Part shown: positions 8,075 to 17,052 of the stretch, piece by piece
Numbering within the stretch: position 1 is the first letter of the stretch
Layout: the number at the start of each line of letters is the position of its first letter
Assembly (NCBI GenBank): GCA_900549015.1
Contig: URMH01000022.1
Coordinates: 1 to 41,256 of the forward strand
Source of the DNA: an uncultured Blautia sp.
Lineage (GTDB): Bacteria > Bacillota > Clostridia > Lachnospirales > Lachnospiraceae
DNA: 41,256 bases
Reading direction: 5' to 3'
Translations under genes and position numbers: made by a program
The notes under the pieces: model-generated
Databases searched by the model: none
What the model saw: the letters and a program-made list of their open reading frames with translations, nothing else
What the model was told of the DNA's origin: nothing

Positions 8075-10131
8075 GAAATTTGAAAAAAATTGCAGTTTTA
8101 GATCAGCATACCATTGATAAAATAGCGGCAGGAGAAGTGGTGGAGCGCCCTGCCTCTGTAGTAAAAGAGCTTGTAGAAAATGCAATTGACGCAGGCGCTA
8201 CAGCCATTACAGTGGAGATCGCAGACGGAGGTAAGAAGCTGATCCGTATTACAGACAACGGTTCCGGCATGGAAATGGAACAGGTTCCTGTTGCGTTTCT
8301 CCGCCATGCCACAAGTAAAATTGAAAAAGTAGAAGATCTGGAAACCATTTCCTCCCTCGGTTTCCGCGGGGAGGCTCTTTCCAGTATTGCGGCTGTTTCT
8401 CAGGTGGAGCTCATTACAAAAACCCCGTCTGCCATAAGCGGAGTCCGCTATGTGATAGAAGGAGGGCAGGAAAAAAACTTTGAGGAGATGGGCGCCCCTG
8501 ACGGAACTACCTTTCTTGTAAGAAATCTTTTTTATAATACCCCTGCAAGGAGCAAGTTTTTAAAATCCGATACTACGGAGGGAAATTATATTAATACGCT
8601 GATGGAGCAGCTCGCTCTCTCCCACCCCGAGGTTTCTTTTAAATATATTCAGAATAAGCAGGTAAAGCTTCACAGTTCCGGCAATTATAATGTAAAAGAT
8701 GTGATCTACAACATATACGGCAGAGATATTGCGAAATCCATTCTTGAGGTTTCTTACGAAAATGATTTTATGAAAATAGAAGGATTTGTGGGAAAGCCGG
8801 AGATTTCCAGAGGGAACCGCTCTTTTGAAAATTATTATATTAACGGAAGATATGTAAAAAACAATCTGATCACAAAGGCAGTGGAGGACGGGTATAAAGG
8901 ATTTCTCATGCAACATAAATTTCCTTTTGTCTCTCTTCATATTGAGATGGAAGGAAACGATCTTGACGTAAATGTGCACCCAAGAAAAATGGAGGTCCGT
9001 TTTGCAAGGGGGCCAGAAGTGTACGATGCCATATATGAGACCGTCCGGCGCGCGCTTACAAAGAGGGAGATGATTCCTGAAGTTTCTGTTGGAAGAGAAG
9101 AGCCGAAGTCTTTATTAAAGGCTCCTGTTCAAAAATCCGTGGAAGTTCCGGAACCTTTTGAAGTGAAACGAAGAATGGAAAAAGCAGAAATTCTTCGTGA
9201 AACGCCTCCGGTATATCAAACTCCGCTTACAAAAGAAGAGGAGCAGATGTTTTCCGGCACATTAAAAGAACGTAAAGAGCAAGTAATGAAAGAGGCGGAA
9301 CGTAAAGAAGCAGTACAAACAACCATTCCTGAAGAAGCCCCAAAAACAATAAAAGCAGAAATTCCGGTAATTTCTCACACAGCGAAAAAGACAGAAGAAA
9401 AAGCTGAAACAATAACGGAAACAACTGTAGAAAAAACGGAAGAAGTATCTTATCAGAAGAAAGAAACGGAGACTCCTCCTCCTAAAAAGCAGGAACAGGA
9501 GACGGGAGAGCAGCTTGAATTTTTTAAAGAAAAGCTTCTCGCTCCGGAATCCAGAAGCCGTCATCGGCTCATCGGACAGCTTTTTGATACCTACTGGCTT
9601 GTGCAGTTTGAAGATTCTTTCTATATTATTGACCAGCATGCTGCCCATGAAAAAGTATACTATGAAAGGTTTGTAAAACAGTTTGAAAATCAGGAAATCT
9701 CTTCCCAGTATATCAGTCCGCCTCTCATTGTAAGTTTAAGTCTTGAGGAAGAAGGGCGTCTGAAGGCAAATGAAGAATATTTCAATGAATTTGGATTTGA
9801 AATCGAGCCGTTTGGAGGAAGAGAATACTGCATCAGTGCCGTTCCGTCTAATCTTTATGGAATGAATGAGGAATCTCTTTTTCTGGAAATGTTGGACTCC
9901 CTGTCTCCTGACGGAGAAAATAACACGCTTTCTCTTTTTACTTCAAAGCTTGCTACAATGGCGTGTAAAGCGGCAGTAAAGGGAAATCATCAGATGTCCT
10001 CACTGGAGGCAGATAAGCTCATTGACGAGCTTTTGAAACTGGAAAATCCGTATCACTGTCCGCATGGGCGTCCGACCATTGTCTCCATGACAAAATCGGA
10101 AATTGAAAAGAAATTTAAAAGAATTGTTTAG
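8068..10131 (+). CDS. mutL: DNA mismatch repair protein MutL (endonuclease type)
   Basis: MutL is a GHKL ATPase that couples MutS to strand incision. N-terminal motifs are visible: KELVENAIDAG with Glu34 and Asn38, DNGSGM at 63-68, and FRGEALSSI. Residues about 345-500 are a long Lys/Glu/Thr/Pro-rich linker. The C-terminal domain carries the metal-dependent nicking motif DQHA-x2-E-x4-E starting at Asp522, plus ACKAAVK and CPHGRPT (from Cys664). This is therefore the endonuclease-type MutL of bacteria lacking MutH. The ATG at 8068 has no clear ribosome site. The TTG at 8080, preceded by GGTGAG, is a possible alternative start and would remove four residues. Confidence 0.96.
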   Translation: MVRNLKKIAVLDQHTIDKIAAGEVVERPASVVKELVENAIDAGATAITVEIADGGKKLIRITDNGSGMEMEQVPVAFLRHATSKIEKVEDLETISSLGFRGEALSSIAAVSQVELITKTPSAISGVRYVIEGGQEKNFEEMGAPDGTTFLVRNLFYNTPARSKFLKSDTTEGNYINTLMEQLALSHPEVSFKYIQNKQVKLHSSGNYNVKDVIYNIYGRDIAKSILEVSYENDFMKIEGFVGKPEISRGNRSFENYYINGRYVKNNLITKAVEDGYKGFLMQHKFPFVSLHIEMEGNDLDVNVHPRKMEVRFARGPEVYDAIYETVRRALTKREMIPEVSVGREEPKSLLKAPVQKSVEVPEPFEVKRRMEKAEILRETPPVYQTPLTKEEEQMFSGTLKERKEQVMKEAERKEAVQTTIPEEAPKTIKAEIPVISHTAKKTEEKAETITETTVEKTEEVSYQKKETETPPPKKQEQETGEQLEFFKEKLLAPESRSRHRLIGQLFDTYWLVQFEDSFYIIDQHAAHEKVYYERFVKQFENQEISSQYISPPLIVSLSLEEEGRLKANEEYFNEFGFEIEPFGGREYCISAVPSNLYGMNEESLFLEMLDSLSPDGENNTLSLFTSKLATMACKAAVKGNHQMSSLEADKLIDELLKLENPYHCPHGRPTIVSMTKSEIEKKFKRIV

Positions 10132-10139
10132 GAGGCGCT

Positions 10140-11087
10140 ATGAAAAAACCTTTAGTTGTTTTGGCAGGACCTACAGCAGTGGGAAAAACAAAGCTTTCTA
10201 TTTCTCTTGCAAAGGCGCTTAACGGAGAGATTATTTCCGCTGATTCTATGCAAGTGTATAAATACATGGATATTGGCTCTGCAAAGATTACAGAAAAAGA
10301 AATGGACGGTGTTCCCCATCATTTAATTGATGTTCTTTCCCCTTTTGAGGAATTTCATATCGTACGCTTCCAGGAGTTGGCCAAAAAGGCGATGGAAGAC
10401 ATTTATAATCGCGGTAAAACCCCTGTTTTTGTGGGAGGAACCGGATTTTATATTCAGGCAATTACAAAAGATATAGATTTCACAGAAGGCGAGGAAGATA
10501 AACAATACAGAGAAGAGCTGAGCCGTCTTGCAGCGGAAAAAGGAAATGAATTTCTCCATGAGATGTTGCGGGAAGTAGACAAAAAAAGCGCGGAAGAAAT
10601 TCATGCCAACAATGTAAAACGTGTCATTCGTGCCCTGGAATTTTACAAGGAAAACGGCTTTCCCATTTCACAGCATAATGAAGAACAGAAACAAAATGAG
10701 ACGCCTTATAATCTTGCCTACTTTGTTTTAAACGCACCAAGAGATCTTTTATATGAACGAATTGACAGACGGGTTGATGAAATGATGGAAAACGGACTTG
10801 TCAAAGAAGTTCAAAAATTAAAAGATATGGGCTGCCGGCGGGAAATGACTTCCATGCAGGGTCTTGGATATAAAGAAATTCTTTCTTTTTTGGACGGAGA
10901 AATTCCTCTTGATGAAGCGGTACGGATTTTAAAACGTGATACCCGCCACTTTGCAAAACGACAGCTTACCTGGTTTCGAAGAGAATCCAATGTCGTTTGG
11001 GTAGACAAAGATAAGTTTGCATTTAATGATGAGAAAATTTTGGAATATATGCTCTCTGTGTGCAGAGAAAGAAAGATTATAGGATAA
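10140..11087 (+). CDS. miaA: tRNA dimethylallyltransferase MiaA
   Basis: MiaA transfers a dimethylallyl group to N6 of A37 in tRNAs that read UNN codons, making the substrate of MiaB encoded at the head of the operon. The 315-residue sequence has the P-loop GPTAVGKT at residues 10-17, the conserved ISADSMQVYK segment with its catalytic Asp, and the GGTGFYIQA motif. The C-terminal RDTRHFAKRQLTWFRR segment is typical of the family. AGGAGG lies just before the ATG, 8 bases after mutL. The full-length match to the family and the context make the call secure. Confidence 0.97.
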   Translation: MKKPLVVLAGPTAVGKTKLSISLAKALNGEIISADSMQVYKYMDIGSAKITEKEMDGVPHHLIDVLSPFEEFHIVRFQELAKKAMEDIYNRGKTPVFVGGTGFYIQAITKDIDFTEGEEDKQYREELSRLAAEKGNEFLHEMLREVDKKSAEEIHANNVKRVIRALEFYKENGFPISQHNEEQKQNETPYNLAYFVLNAPRDLLYERIDRRVDEMMENGLVKEVQKLKDMGCRREMTSMQGLGYKEILSFLDGEIPLDEAVRILKRDTRHFAKRQLTWFRRESNVVWVDKDKFAFNDEKILEYMLSVCRERKIIG

Positions 11088-11110
11088 GCCAAACAGGAAA
11101 GGAACAAAAA

Positions 11111-12385
11111 ATGAAGGAAATGTATGAACAGCTTGGGATTTCTTCCCAGGTATATGATTTTGGAAAAAAAATAGAGGACTCTTTAAAGGAGCGTTTTGAA
11201 GAGTTCGACCGTGTGGCAGAATATAACCAAATGAAAGTGCTTCTTGCCATGCAGAAAAACAGAGTAAGCGAAGAGTGCTTTGGGGCTTCTTCCGGATATG
11301 GGTACAACGATTTCGGCCGTGATACCCTGGAAAAGGTATATGCAGATACCTTCCATACAGAAGCATGTCTTGTACGCCCTCAGATTGCCTGTGGAACACA
11401 TGCTCTTGCAATTGCTCTTTTCGGAAATCTTCGCCCGGGAGACGAAATGCTGGCTCCTGCAGGGAAACCGTACGATACTCTGGAGGAGGTAATTGGTATT
11501 CGTCCTTCGAAAGGCTCCCTTGCAGAGTACGGAATTTCCTACCGTCAGGTAGACCTTCTTTCAGATGGAACTTTTGATTATGAAAACATTAAAAAATCAA
11601 TCAATGAAAAGACACGCCTTGTAGCAATCCAGCGTTCTAAGGGATACCAGACACGCCCTTCTTTTTCCGTAAAACAAATCGGAGAATTGATTGCTTTTGT
11701 AAAAAATATAAAACCGGATGTTATCTGCATGGTAGATAACTGTTACGGAGAATTTGTAGATACCATAGAGCCGAGTGATGTAGGAGCAGATATGATAGTT
11801 GGTTCTCTTATTAAAAATCCGGGCGGCGGTCTTGCCCCTATTGGCGGCTATATTGCCGGAACAAAGGAATGCGTGGAAAATGCTTCTTACCGTATGACGT
11901 GTCCCGGACTTGGTATGGAGGTAGGGGCAACCCTCGGTGTAAACCGCTCTTTTTATCAGGGATTTTTCCTTGCTCCTATGGTTACAAAGGGAGCATTAAA
12001 AGGTGCTGTCTTTGCTGCAAATGTTTATGAACGCCTTGGCTTTCCTGTTGTTCCAAATTCAAAAGAACCTAGACAGGATATTATTCAGGCAGTTACCCTC
12101 GGAACGCCGGAAAGAGTAGTTGCTTTCTGTAAGGGAATCCAGGCGGCAGCTCCCGTTGACAGCTATGTGGATCCGGAACCCTGGGATATGCCAGGATATG
12201 ACAGTCAGGTCATTATGGCGGCAGGCGCATTTGTGCAGGGCTCCTCTATCGAGCTTTCTGCCGATGGACCTATGAAACCGCCGTACGCCGTATACTTCCA
12301 GGGCGGACTTACCTGGGAACATGCAAAACTTGGTATTTTAATGTCTCTTCAGAAACTGGTTGATAAAAATCTTGTGACTCTTTAA
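11111..12385 (+). CDS. PLP-dependent methionine gamma-lyase family protein (YnbB / aluminium-resistance family)
   Basis: This is a fold-type I pyridoxal-phosphate protein related to cystathionine and methionine lyases, in the Alum_res/YnbB family. Its physiological substrate is not established. Features seen are YGYNDFGRDTLE near residue 65, the segment CGTHALAIALFG that would hold the cofactor phosphate, VDNCYGEFV, and GSLIKNPGGG with the probable Schiff-base Lys235. I chose the ATG at 11111 because AGGAAAGGA ends about 8 bases upstream. The same frame is open to 11060, but that start overlaps miaA and has no ribosome site. The product is 424 residues. This gene follows miaA in many Firmicutes, where the reason for the link is unknown. 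Confidence 0.88.
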   Translation: MKEMYEQLGISSQVYDFGKKIEDSLKERFEEFDRVAEYNQMKVLLAMQKNRVSEECFGASSGYGYNDFGRDTLEKVYADTFHTEACLVRPQIACGTHALAIALFGNLRPGDEMLAPAGKPYDTLEEVIGIRPSKGSLAEYGISYRQVDLLSDGTFDYENIKKSINEKTRLVAIQRSKGYQTRPSFSVKQIGELIAFVKNIKPDVICMVDNCYGEFVDTIEPSDVGADMIVGSLIKNPGGGLAPIGGYIAGTKECVENASYRMTCPGLGMEVGATLGVNRSFYQGFFLAPMVTKGALKGAVFAANVYERLGFPVVPNSKEPRQDIIQAVTLGTPERVVAFCKGIQAAAPVDSYVDPEPWDMPGYDSQVIMAAGAFVQGSSIELSADGPMKPPYAVYFQGGLTWEHAKLGILMSLQKLVDKNLVTL

Positions 12386-12411
12386 ACTTGTCTTTCAAAA
12401 AAGGAGACGTT

Positions 12412-13629
12412 ATGGCAAAACGAAACATTGTCATCATAGGAGCAGGAGCCGCAGGCCTGATGGCGGCTGTTGCGGCTGCTGAAAACGGAGCGTCTGTCAC
12501 TGTTCTGGAACAAAATGACAGACCCGGGAGAAAAATCGCGGCAACGGGAAACGGAAAATGCAATTTTACAAATATGGAAATTCCGGCGGACGCTTATCGT
12601 GGAACACACCCGGAATTTGTCCGGGAAGCTCTGGAACAGTTTCCTGTTTCCCGCACCATTCAATTTTTTGAAGAACTGGGGATTTTCCCTGTAAACAGAA
12701 GAGGCTGCCTTTATCCACGGAGCGGACAGGCACAGAGCATCACAGACGTACTCTGCATGAAGGCGCGTTCTCTCGGCGTAAAAATAAAGACAAACGAAAA
12801 GGTAACATCTCTCTCTTCCGGGAAAAAGGAAGGACATCATATATGGAAGGTTCACACAGAGGGCTGGTGCTATGAAAGCGACTGCGTAATTCTCGCAAAC
12901 GGTTCGAAAGCATCTTCAATTTCCGGTTCTGACGGAAGCGGCTATGTTCTGGCAGAATCTCTGGGACATAAGATCATTGCGCCTCTTCCTGCCCTTGTCC
13001 CCTTAAAATGCAAAGGTAAGAAATTTTCTTCCTGGGCAGGTACAAGAACGGAAGGCAGGATTTCTGTTTTTTCAGAGGGAGAGCTTTTAAAAGAGGAACA
13101 GGGAGAGCTTCAGCTTACAGAATACGGCGTCTCCGGCATTCCTGTCTTTCAGGTGAGCCGGTACGCTGCAAAAGCGTTAAGCGAGGGAAAAAAAGTCCAG
13201 GCATTTCTTGATTTTCTTCCTGATTATAAAGAAGACCAGGTACAGAGTCTTCTGGAAACCAGAAAAAAACAATGCCCATATAAGAATCAGAAAGAACTGT
13301 TTACAGGTCTCTTCCCGGAAAAGCTTGTGAAAGTGCTTTTTTTACAGGAAGACCTTGTTTCAGCCATAAAAAAATTCCCGCTCACTGTCACCGGAACCAT
13401 GCCGTTTTCTCAGGCGCAGGTGTGCGCAGGAGGGGTAGATACGGAGGAAGTCAGCAGCCGTACTCTGGAATCCCTTCTCTGTCCCGGAATTTTTTTTGCG
13501 GGAGAGCTTCTCGATATAGACGGGGCATGCGGCGGCTACAATCTTCAGTGGGCGTGGGCAAGCGGCGCCGTATCGGGAATGTATGCGGCAAAGCCTTATA
13601 AAACAGAAAAAGGAGGACAAGACCTGTGA
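12412..13629 (+). CDS. HI0933/BaiN-like flavoprotein, NAD(P)/FAD-dependent oxidoreductase
   Basis: The 405-residue protein has an N-terminal dinucleotide-binding motif VIIGAGAAGLMAA (Gly10, Gly12, Gly15). A RPGRKIAATGNGKCN segment is characteristic of the HI0933 family, and the C-terminal GELLDIDGACGGYNLQWAWASG segment is diagnostic. Members include the bile-acid enzyme BaiN, but most are uncharacterised, so the substrate cannot be assigned here. The start is the ATG at 12412, placed by AAGGAG about 6 bases upstream; an in-frame TTG at 12388 is upstream of that site and unlikely. It ends in a GTGA overlap with the next flavoprotein, suggesting the two are made together. Confidence 0.88.
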   Translation: MAKRNIVIIGAGAAGLMAAVAAAENGASVTVLEQNDRPGRKIAATGNGKCNFTNMEIPADAYRGTHPEFVREALEQFPVSRTIQFFEELGIFPVNRRGCLYPRSGQAQSITDVLCMKARSLGVKIKTNEKVTSLSSGKKEGHHIWKVHTEGWCYESDCVILANGSKASSISGSDGSGYVLAESLGHKIIAPLPALVPLKCKGKKFSSWAGTRTEGRISVFSEGELLKEEQGELQLTEYGVSGIPVFQVSRYAAKALSEGKKVQAFLDFLPDYKEDQVQSLLETRKKQCPYKNQKELFTGLFPEKLVKVLFLQEDLVSAIKKFPLTVTGTMPFSQAQVCAGGVDTEEVSSRTLESLLCPGIFFAGELLDIDGACGGYNLQWAWASGAVSGMYAAKPYKTEKGGQDL

Positions 13630-15212
13630 TCCGTATTACTCAGTTAAAACTTCCCATTGCTCATACAGAAAAAGAGCTGGAGCAGCGCATTATAAAAACA
13701 CTGCGTCTTGGAAAGCTTCCTTTTACATATGAAATCAGACGGCAGTCTCTTGATGCGCGCCACAAAGACGACAAAAAATTTGTATATACGGTAGATGTGT
13801 CTGTGCAGGCAGAGGAAAAAATTCTCCGTAAAGTTCACAATAATAATATTATGTTAACTAAAGAAAAGCCGTACGAATTTCCGCAGGGAGGAGAGGAAGC
13901 GCTTTCGTTTTCTCCGGTTATCGCGGGAAGCGGTCCTGCCGGACTTTTCTGCGCCTGGTATCTGGCAAAAGCGGGATATAAGCCCCTTGTTCTGGAGCGC
14001 GGCGAGGAAGCAGACAAGCGTCAGAAGCGCGTGGAGGATTTCTGGAAAAACGGCGTGCTTGACCCGGATTCCAACGTACAGTTCGGAGAGGGAGGCGCCG
14101 GGACTTTTTCAGACGGAAAATTAAACACCCTTGTGAAAGATACCTTCGGAAGAAATCAGGAGGTTTTAAAACGATTCGTGGAAGCCGGCGCTCCGGAAGA
14201 AATTTTATATCAGCAAAAGCCGCATCTTGGAACAGACGTACTTGTTCCTCTCGTACAGACGCTTCGCCATCAGATCGAGGAGATGGGAGGAAGCTTTCGG
14301 TTCCGCACGCAGGTGACAGATCTGATCTTTGAAAACGACAGACTTTCCTTCGTGGAAGTAAACCATGAAGAAAAAATTCCGGCAGACGTATGTGTGCTTG
14401 CTGTGGGTCACAGCGCGAGAGATACCTTTTCCATGCTGGCAAAGCGGGGACTTCCTATGGAAGCAAAATCATTTGCAGTAGGCGTTCGTGTGGAACATCT
14501 TCAGTCGGAAATGAATCTTGCCTTGTACGGAGAAGAGGAAAATGAAATTCTCGGTGCGGCAAGCTATAAAGTAACACACACCTGCGGGAACGAAAGAGGC
14601 GTTTATTCCTTCTGTATGTGTCCGGGCGGATATGTCGTCAACGCTTCTTCTGAGGAAGAAATGCTGGCAGTAAACGGAATGAGTTATCAGGACCGTGGCA
14701 GCAAAAATGCAAACAGCGCGCTTATTGTCACCGTAAATCCTTCCGATTTTCCGGAGGAAGGTCCTCTCGGGGGGATTGCCTTTCAGAGAAATCTTGAAAG
14801 AGCGGCGTGGAAGCTGGGAAATGGGAAAATTCCGGTACAGCTCTATAAGGATTTCCGGGAAAATGTTCCAAGTACGGAATTTGGAGAAATTACGCCCTGT
14901 ATGAAGGGAGCGTATGCACTTGCAAATGTGCGTTCCATTCTCCCGGAATATGTAGGTGATTCCATAGCGGAGGGAATGGAAGCCTTCGGAAAGAAGATCC
15001 CGGGATTTGGCAGAGATGACGCTCTTTTAAGCGGGGTGGAAAGCCGTACCTCCTCCCCTGTAAGGATTTTGAGAAACAGGGAGATGGAATCTGAAAAGCG
15101 GGGAATCTACCCGTGCGGGGAAGGCGCCGGATATGCGGGCGGCATTACCTCCGCAGCTATGGACGGAATCAAAACAGCCGAGGCGATTGCCCGGAAATAC
15201 AGAAAATTCTAA
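13626..15212 (+). CDS. FAD-dependent dehydrogenase (COG2509 type)
   Basis: The 528-residue flavoprotein has an N-terminal region of about 90 residues typical of this family, followed by a Rossmann motif IAGSGPAGLFCAW (Gly101, Gly103, Gly106). The segment NVQFGEGGAGTFSDGKLNT is characteristic. The C-terminal part has PCGEGAGYAGGITSAAMDG, which would contact FAD. It starts with GTG inside the stop codon of the upstream flavoprotein gene and has AGGAGG about 10 bases upstream. It is the last gene of the miaB operon, closed by a terminator that starts at its stop codon. The substrate is unknown. Two unrelated-subfamily flavoproteins in tandem suggest a shared redox task, but that is inference. 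Confidence 0.87.
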   Translation: MIRITQLKLPIAHTEKELEQRIIKTLRLGKLPFTYEIRRQSLDARHKDDKKFVYTVDVSVQAEEKILRKVHNNNIMLTKEKPYEFPQGGEEALSFSPVIAGSGPAGLFCAWYLAKAGYKPLVLERGEEADKRQKRVEDFWKNGVLDPDSNVQFGEGGAGTFSDGKLNTLVKDTFGRNQEVLKRFVEAGAPEEILYQQKPHLGTDVLVPLVQTLRHQIEEMGGSFRFRTQVTDLIFENDRLSFVEVNHEEKIPADVCVLAVGHSARDTFSMLAKRGLPMEAKSFAVGVRVEHLQSEMNLALYGEEENEILGAASYKVTHTCGNERGVYSFCMCPGGYVVNASSEEEMLAVNGMSYQDRGSKNANSALIVTVNPSDFPEEGPLGGIAFQRNLERAAWKLGNGKIPVQLYKDFRENVPSTEFGEITPCMKGAYALANVRSILPEYVGDSIAEGMEAFGKKIPGFGRDDALLSGVESRTSSPVRILRNREMESEKRGIYPCGEGAGYAGGITSAAMDGIKTAEAIARKYRKF

Positions 15213-15238
15213 GAGAGAGTATACATCTCTCTCTTTTT
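15211..15238 (+). terminator. Intrinsic terminator of the miaB operon
   Basis: AAGAGAGAG (15211-15219) pairs perfectly with CTCTCTCTT (15227-15235) across a 7-base loop (TATACAT) and runs into a T tract. The hairpin begins within the stop codon of the FAD-dehydrogenase gene. Confidence 0.75.
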
Positions 15239-15248
15239 GTGCTAAAAT
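15220..15248 (+). promoter_or_regulatory. Promoter for radC and the mre/min operon
   Basis: An extended -10 element, TGC followed by TAAAAT, lies at 15240-15248. A weak -35 (TATACA, 15220-15225) is exactly 17 bases upstream and falls in the loop of the preceding terminator. The first gene, radC, starts at 15295. Confidence 0.5.
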
Positions 15249-15294
15249 GGATACACTGGTGTAAGATTGCTTTAGAGAGCGCAAAGGTAAGATT

Positions 15295-16002
15295 ATGCCG
15301 GAAAATATAAAAAAATTGCCAGAACAGCAGCGTCCCTATGAAAAATGTCTCCGCCAGGGAGAAGATTCATTAAGCGACAGTGAACTTCTCGCCGTTATTT
15401 TACGCAGCGGAACAAAGGGAGTCAGTTCTGTCACTCTTGCAAATCAGATCCTTGCAGTGACAGAAACCACTTCTTATCCGGGACTTCTTGGACTTCTTCA
15501 TCTTTCCCTTCCGGATCTTATGAAAATAAACGGAATCGGAAAGGTAAAGGCAATACAGTTAAAATGTATCGGAGAACTGTCCAAGAGAATGGCAAGTGCA
15601 GCCGCAAGACCGGGACTTTCTTTTCAGAATCCTTCCACCATTGCCCGGTATTATATGGAACGGCTGCGTCATGAAGAGCAGGAGCTTTTATACTGTATGA
15701 TGCTGGATAATAAGAATCATCTGCTGGCGGAAACCCTTTTAAGCAGAGGGACGGCAAATGCCACTCTGATCACGCCAAGAGAAGTATTTCTTCAGGCGCT
15801 TCGTCATCACGCGTTAAGTCTTATACTGGTTCATAACCACCCCAGCGGAGACCCTTCTCCAAGCGGGTGTGACGTGGAAGTGACAAAGAGGATTCTGCAG
15901 GCAGGAGAAATCGTTGGCATTCATCTTCTGGATCATATTATTATCGGGGACAGAAGATATTTCAGCTTTCGAGAGGAGGAGCTTCTTAAGGAATATGAAT
16001 AA
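15295..16002 (+). CDS. radC: RadC-family JAB-domain protein
   Basis: The 235-residue protein matches RadC over its full length: N-terminal helix-hairpin-helix region (DLMKINGIGKVKAIQLK, about residues 75-92) and a C-terminal JAB/JAMM-type metallo-domain. The metal-binding motif is HNHPSGDPSPSGCD with His180, His182 and Asp193. RadC was once called a DNA repair protein, but its biochemical role is unsettled. Its position directly upstream of mreB is widely conserved in Firmicutes. The ATG is preceded by AAAGGT, and mreB starts 14 bases after its stop. Confidence 0.94.
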   Translation: MPENIKKLPEQQRPYEKCLRQGEDSLSDSELLAVILRSGTKGVSSVTLANQILAVTETTSYPGLLGLLHLSLPDLMKINGIGKVKAIQLKCIGELSKRMASAAARPGLSFQNPSTIARYYMERLRHEEQELLYCMMLDNKNHLLAETLLSRGTANATLITPREVFLQALRHHALSLILVHNHPSGDPSPSGCDVEVTKRILQAGEIVGIHLLDHIIIGDRRYFSFREEELLKEYE

Positions 16003-16016
16003 CGAAAGGGCAGAGT

Positions 16017-17030
16017 ATGCTGTTTGAAAGAACTTATGGAGTAGATTTGGGAAACAGTTCCGTAAAGGTCTATTCCTTTTTAAAAAACAAAAGCTATATT
16101 GAAAAAAATATGATCGCTTCAAGAGGAAGGAATATTATAGCAGTAGGAAACGAGGCCTATGAAATGTTTGAAAAAGAGCCCTCTGATGTTTCCGTATCTT
16201 CGCCCATGTCATTTGGAATGATCGCAAATTTGGAACTGCAGGAAATTGTTCTTTATACTATATTGAAAAAAATCAACCATATGCGGGGAATTGGTTCCGT
16301 AATGTATTTTTCCGTACCTCTTGATATGACGCCTATTGAAAAACGTGCGTATTATCATCTGGTAAATGGGCACTGGCTTCGAAAAAACAGGGTATATATG
16401 GTGGAATCTCCCATTGCAGATGCCATTGCAATGGGAGTGAATCTGGAAGAAAATGTGGGAAGCATGGTTGTGAATATCGGCGCCCAGAGTACAGAATTTT
16501 CCATTATCACAGACGGCAAAATCATCATCAGCAGAAAACTTCCGATCGGAGGAAGGCAGATGAACGAAGCAATCTGCAGCGAGGTCAGGAAGCGATACCA
16601 TCTTCAGATCGGAACAAGGACGGGAAAGCGCTTAAAGCTTGTCATGGGCAGATTGAGCGACCAGAAAAAAGAAGCGAGGAAGGTTGTGGGAATCGACAGT
16701 ATTTCCGGTCTTCCAAGAGAGGAAGTCATTTCTTCCTATGTGGTAAATGCAGGGATCATGAACTGCATGAACGAAATTGCTTCTGAGATGAAAACTTTCC
16801 TGGAAAGAATCCCTCCTCAGATTTTTTATCACATTGCGAAAGAGGGAATTTATCTTACAGGGGGAAGTACACGCCTTCCGTACATAGACACGTATCTTGC
16901 CAGCTATACAGGCTTTACGTTTAATCTTTCCAGCCTTTATGAGACGAGCTCGGTAAGCGGTCTGGAAAAAATTATCAAAGAAAAAAACCTGCGGAAATGG
17001 GCGCAGCCTGTTACGCAGAGAAAATTATAG
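16017..17030 (+). CDS. mreB: Divergent MreB-like actin homologue
   Basis: Position between radC and mreC, the length of 337 residues and recognisable actin-fold segments identify an MreB relative: phosphate-1 loop GVDLGNSSVKVY (residues 8-19), IAVGNEAYEM (41-50), VESPIADAIAMG (129-140) with Glu130, and an adenosine-type motif LTGGSTRLP (280-288). The phosphate-2 loop is unusual. Family members have DIGGGT(T/S), but here residues 153-159 read NIGAQST, losing the Asp and two glycines. The GERTAE segment that helps bind nucleotide reads GTRTGK (199-204). MreB normally forms membrane filaments that guide lateral wall synthesis. This copy may bind or hydrolyse ATP poorly, so its activity is uncertain. 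AAAGGG precedes the ATG. Confidence 0.82.
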   Translation: MLFERTYGVDLGNSSVKVYSFLKNKSYIEKNMIASRGRNIIAVGNEAYEMFEKEPSDVSVSSPMSFGMIANLELQEIVLYTILKKINHMRGIGSVMYFSVPLDMTPIEKRAYYHLVNGHWLRKNRVYMVESPIADAIAMGVNLEENVGSMVVNIGAQSTEFSIITDGKIIISRKLPIGGRQMNEAICSEVRKRYHLQIGTRTGKRLKLVMGRLSDQKKEARKVVGIDSISGLPREEVISSYVVNAGIMNCMNEIASEMKTFLERIPPQIFYHIAKEGIYLTGGSTRLPYIDTYLASYTGFTFNLSSLYETSSVSGLEKIIKEKNLRKWAQPVTQRKL

Positions 17031-17052
17031 AAATTTTTTAGGGGTATGATAA

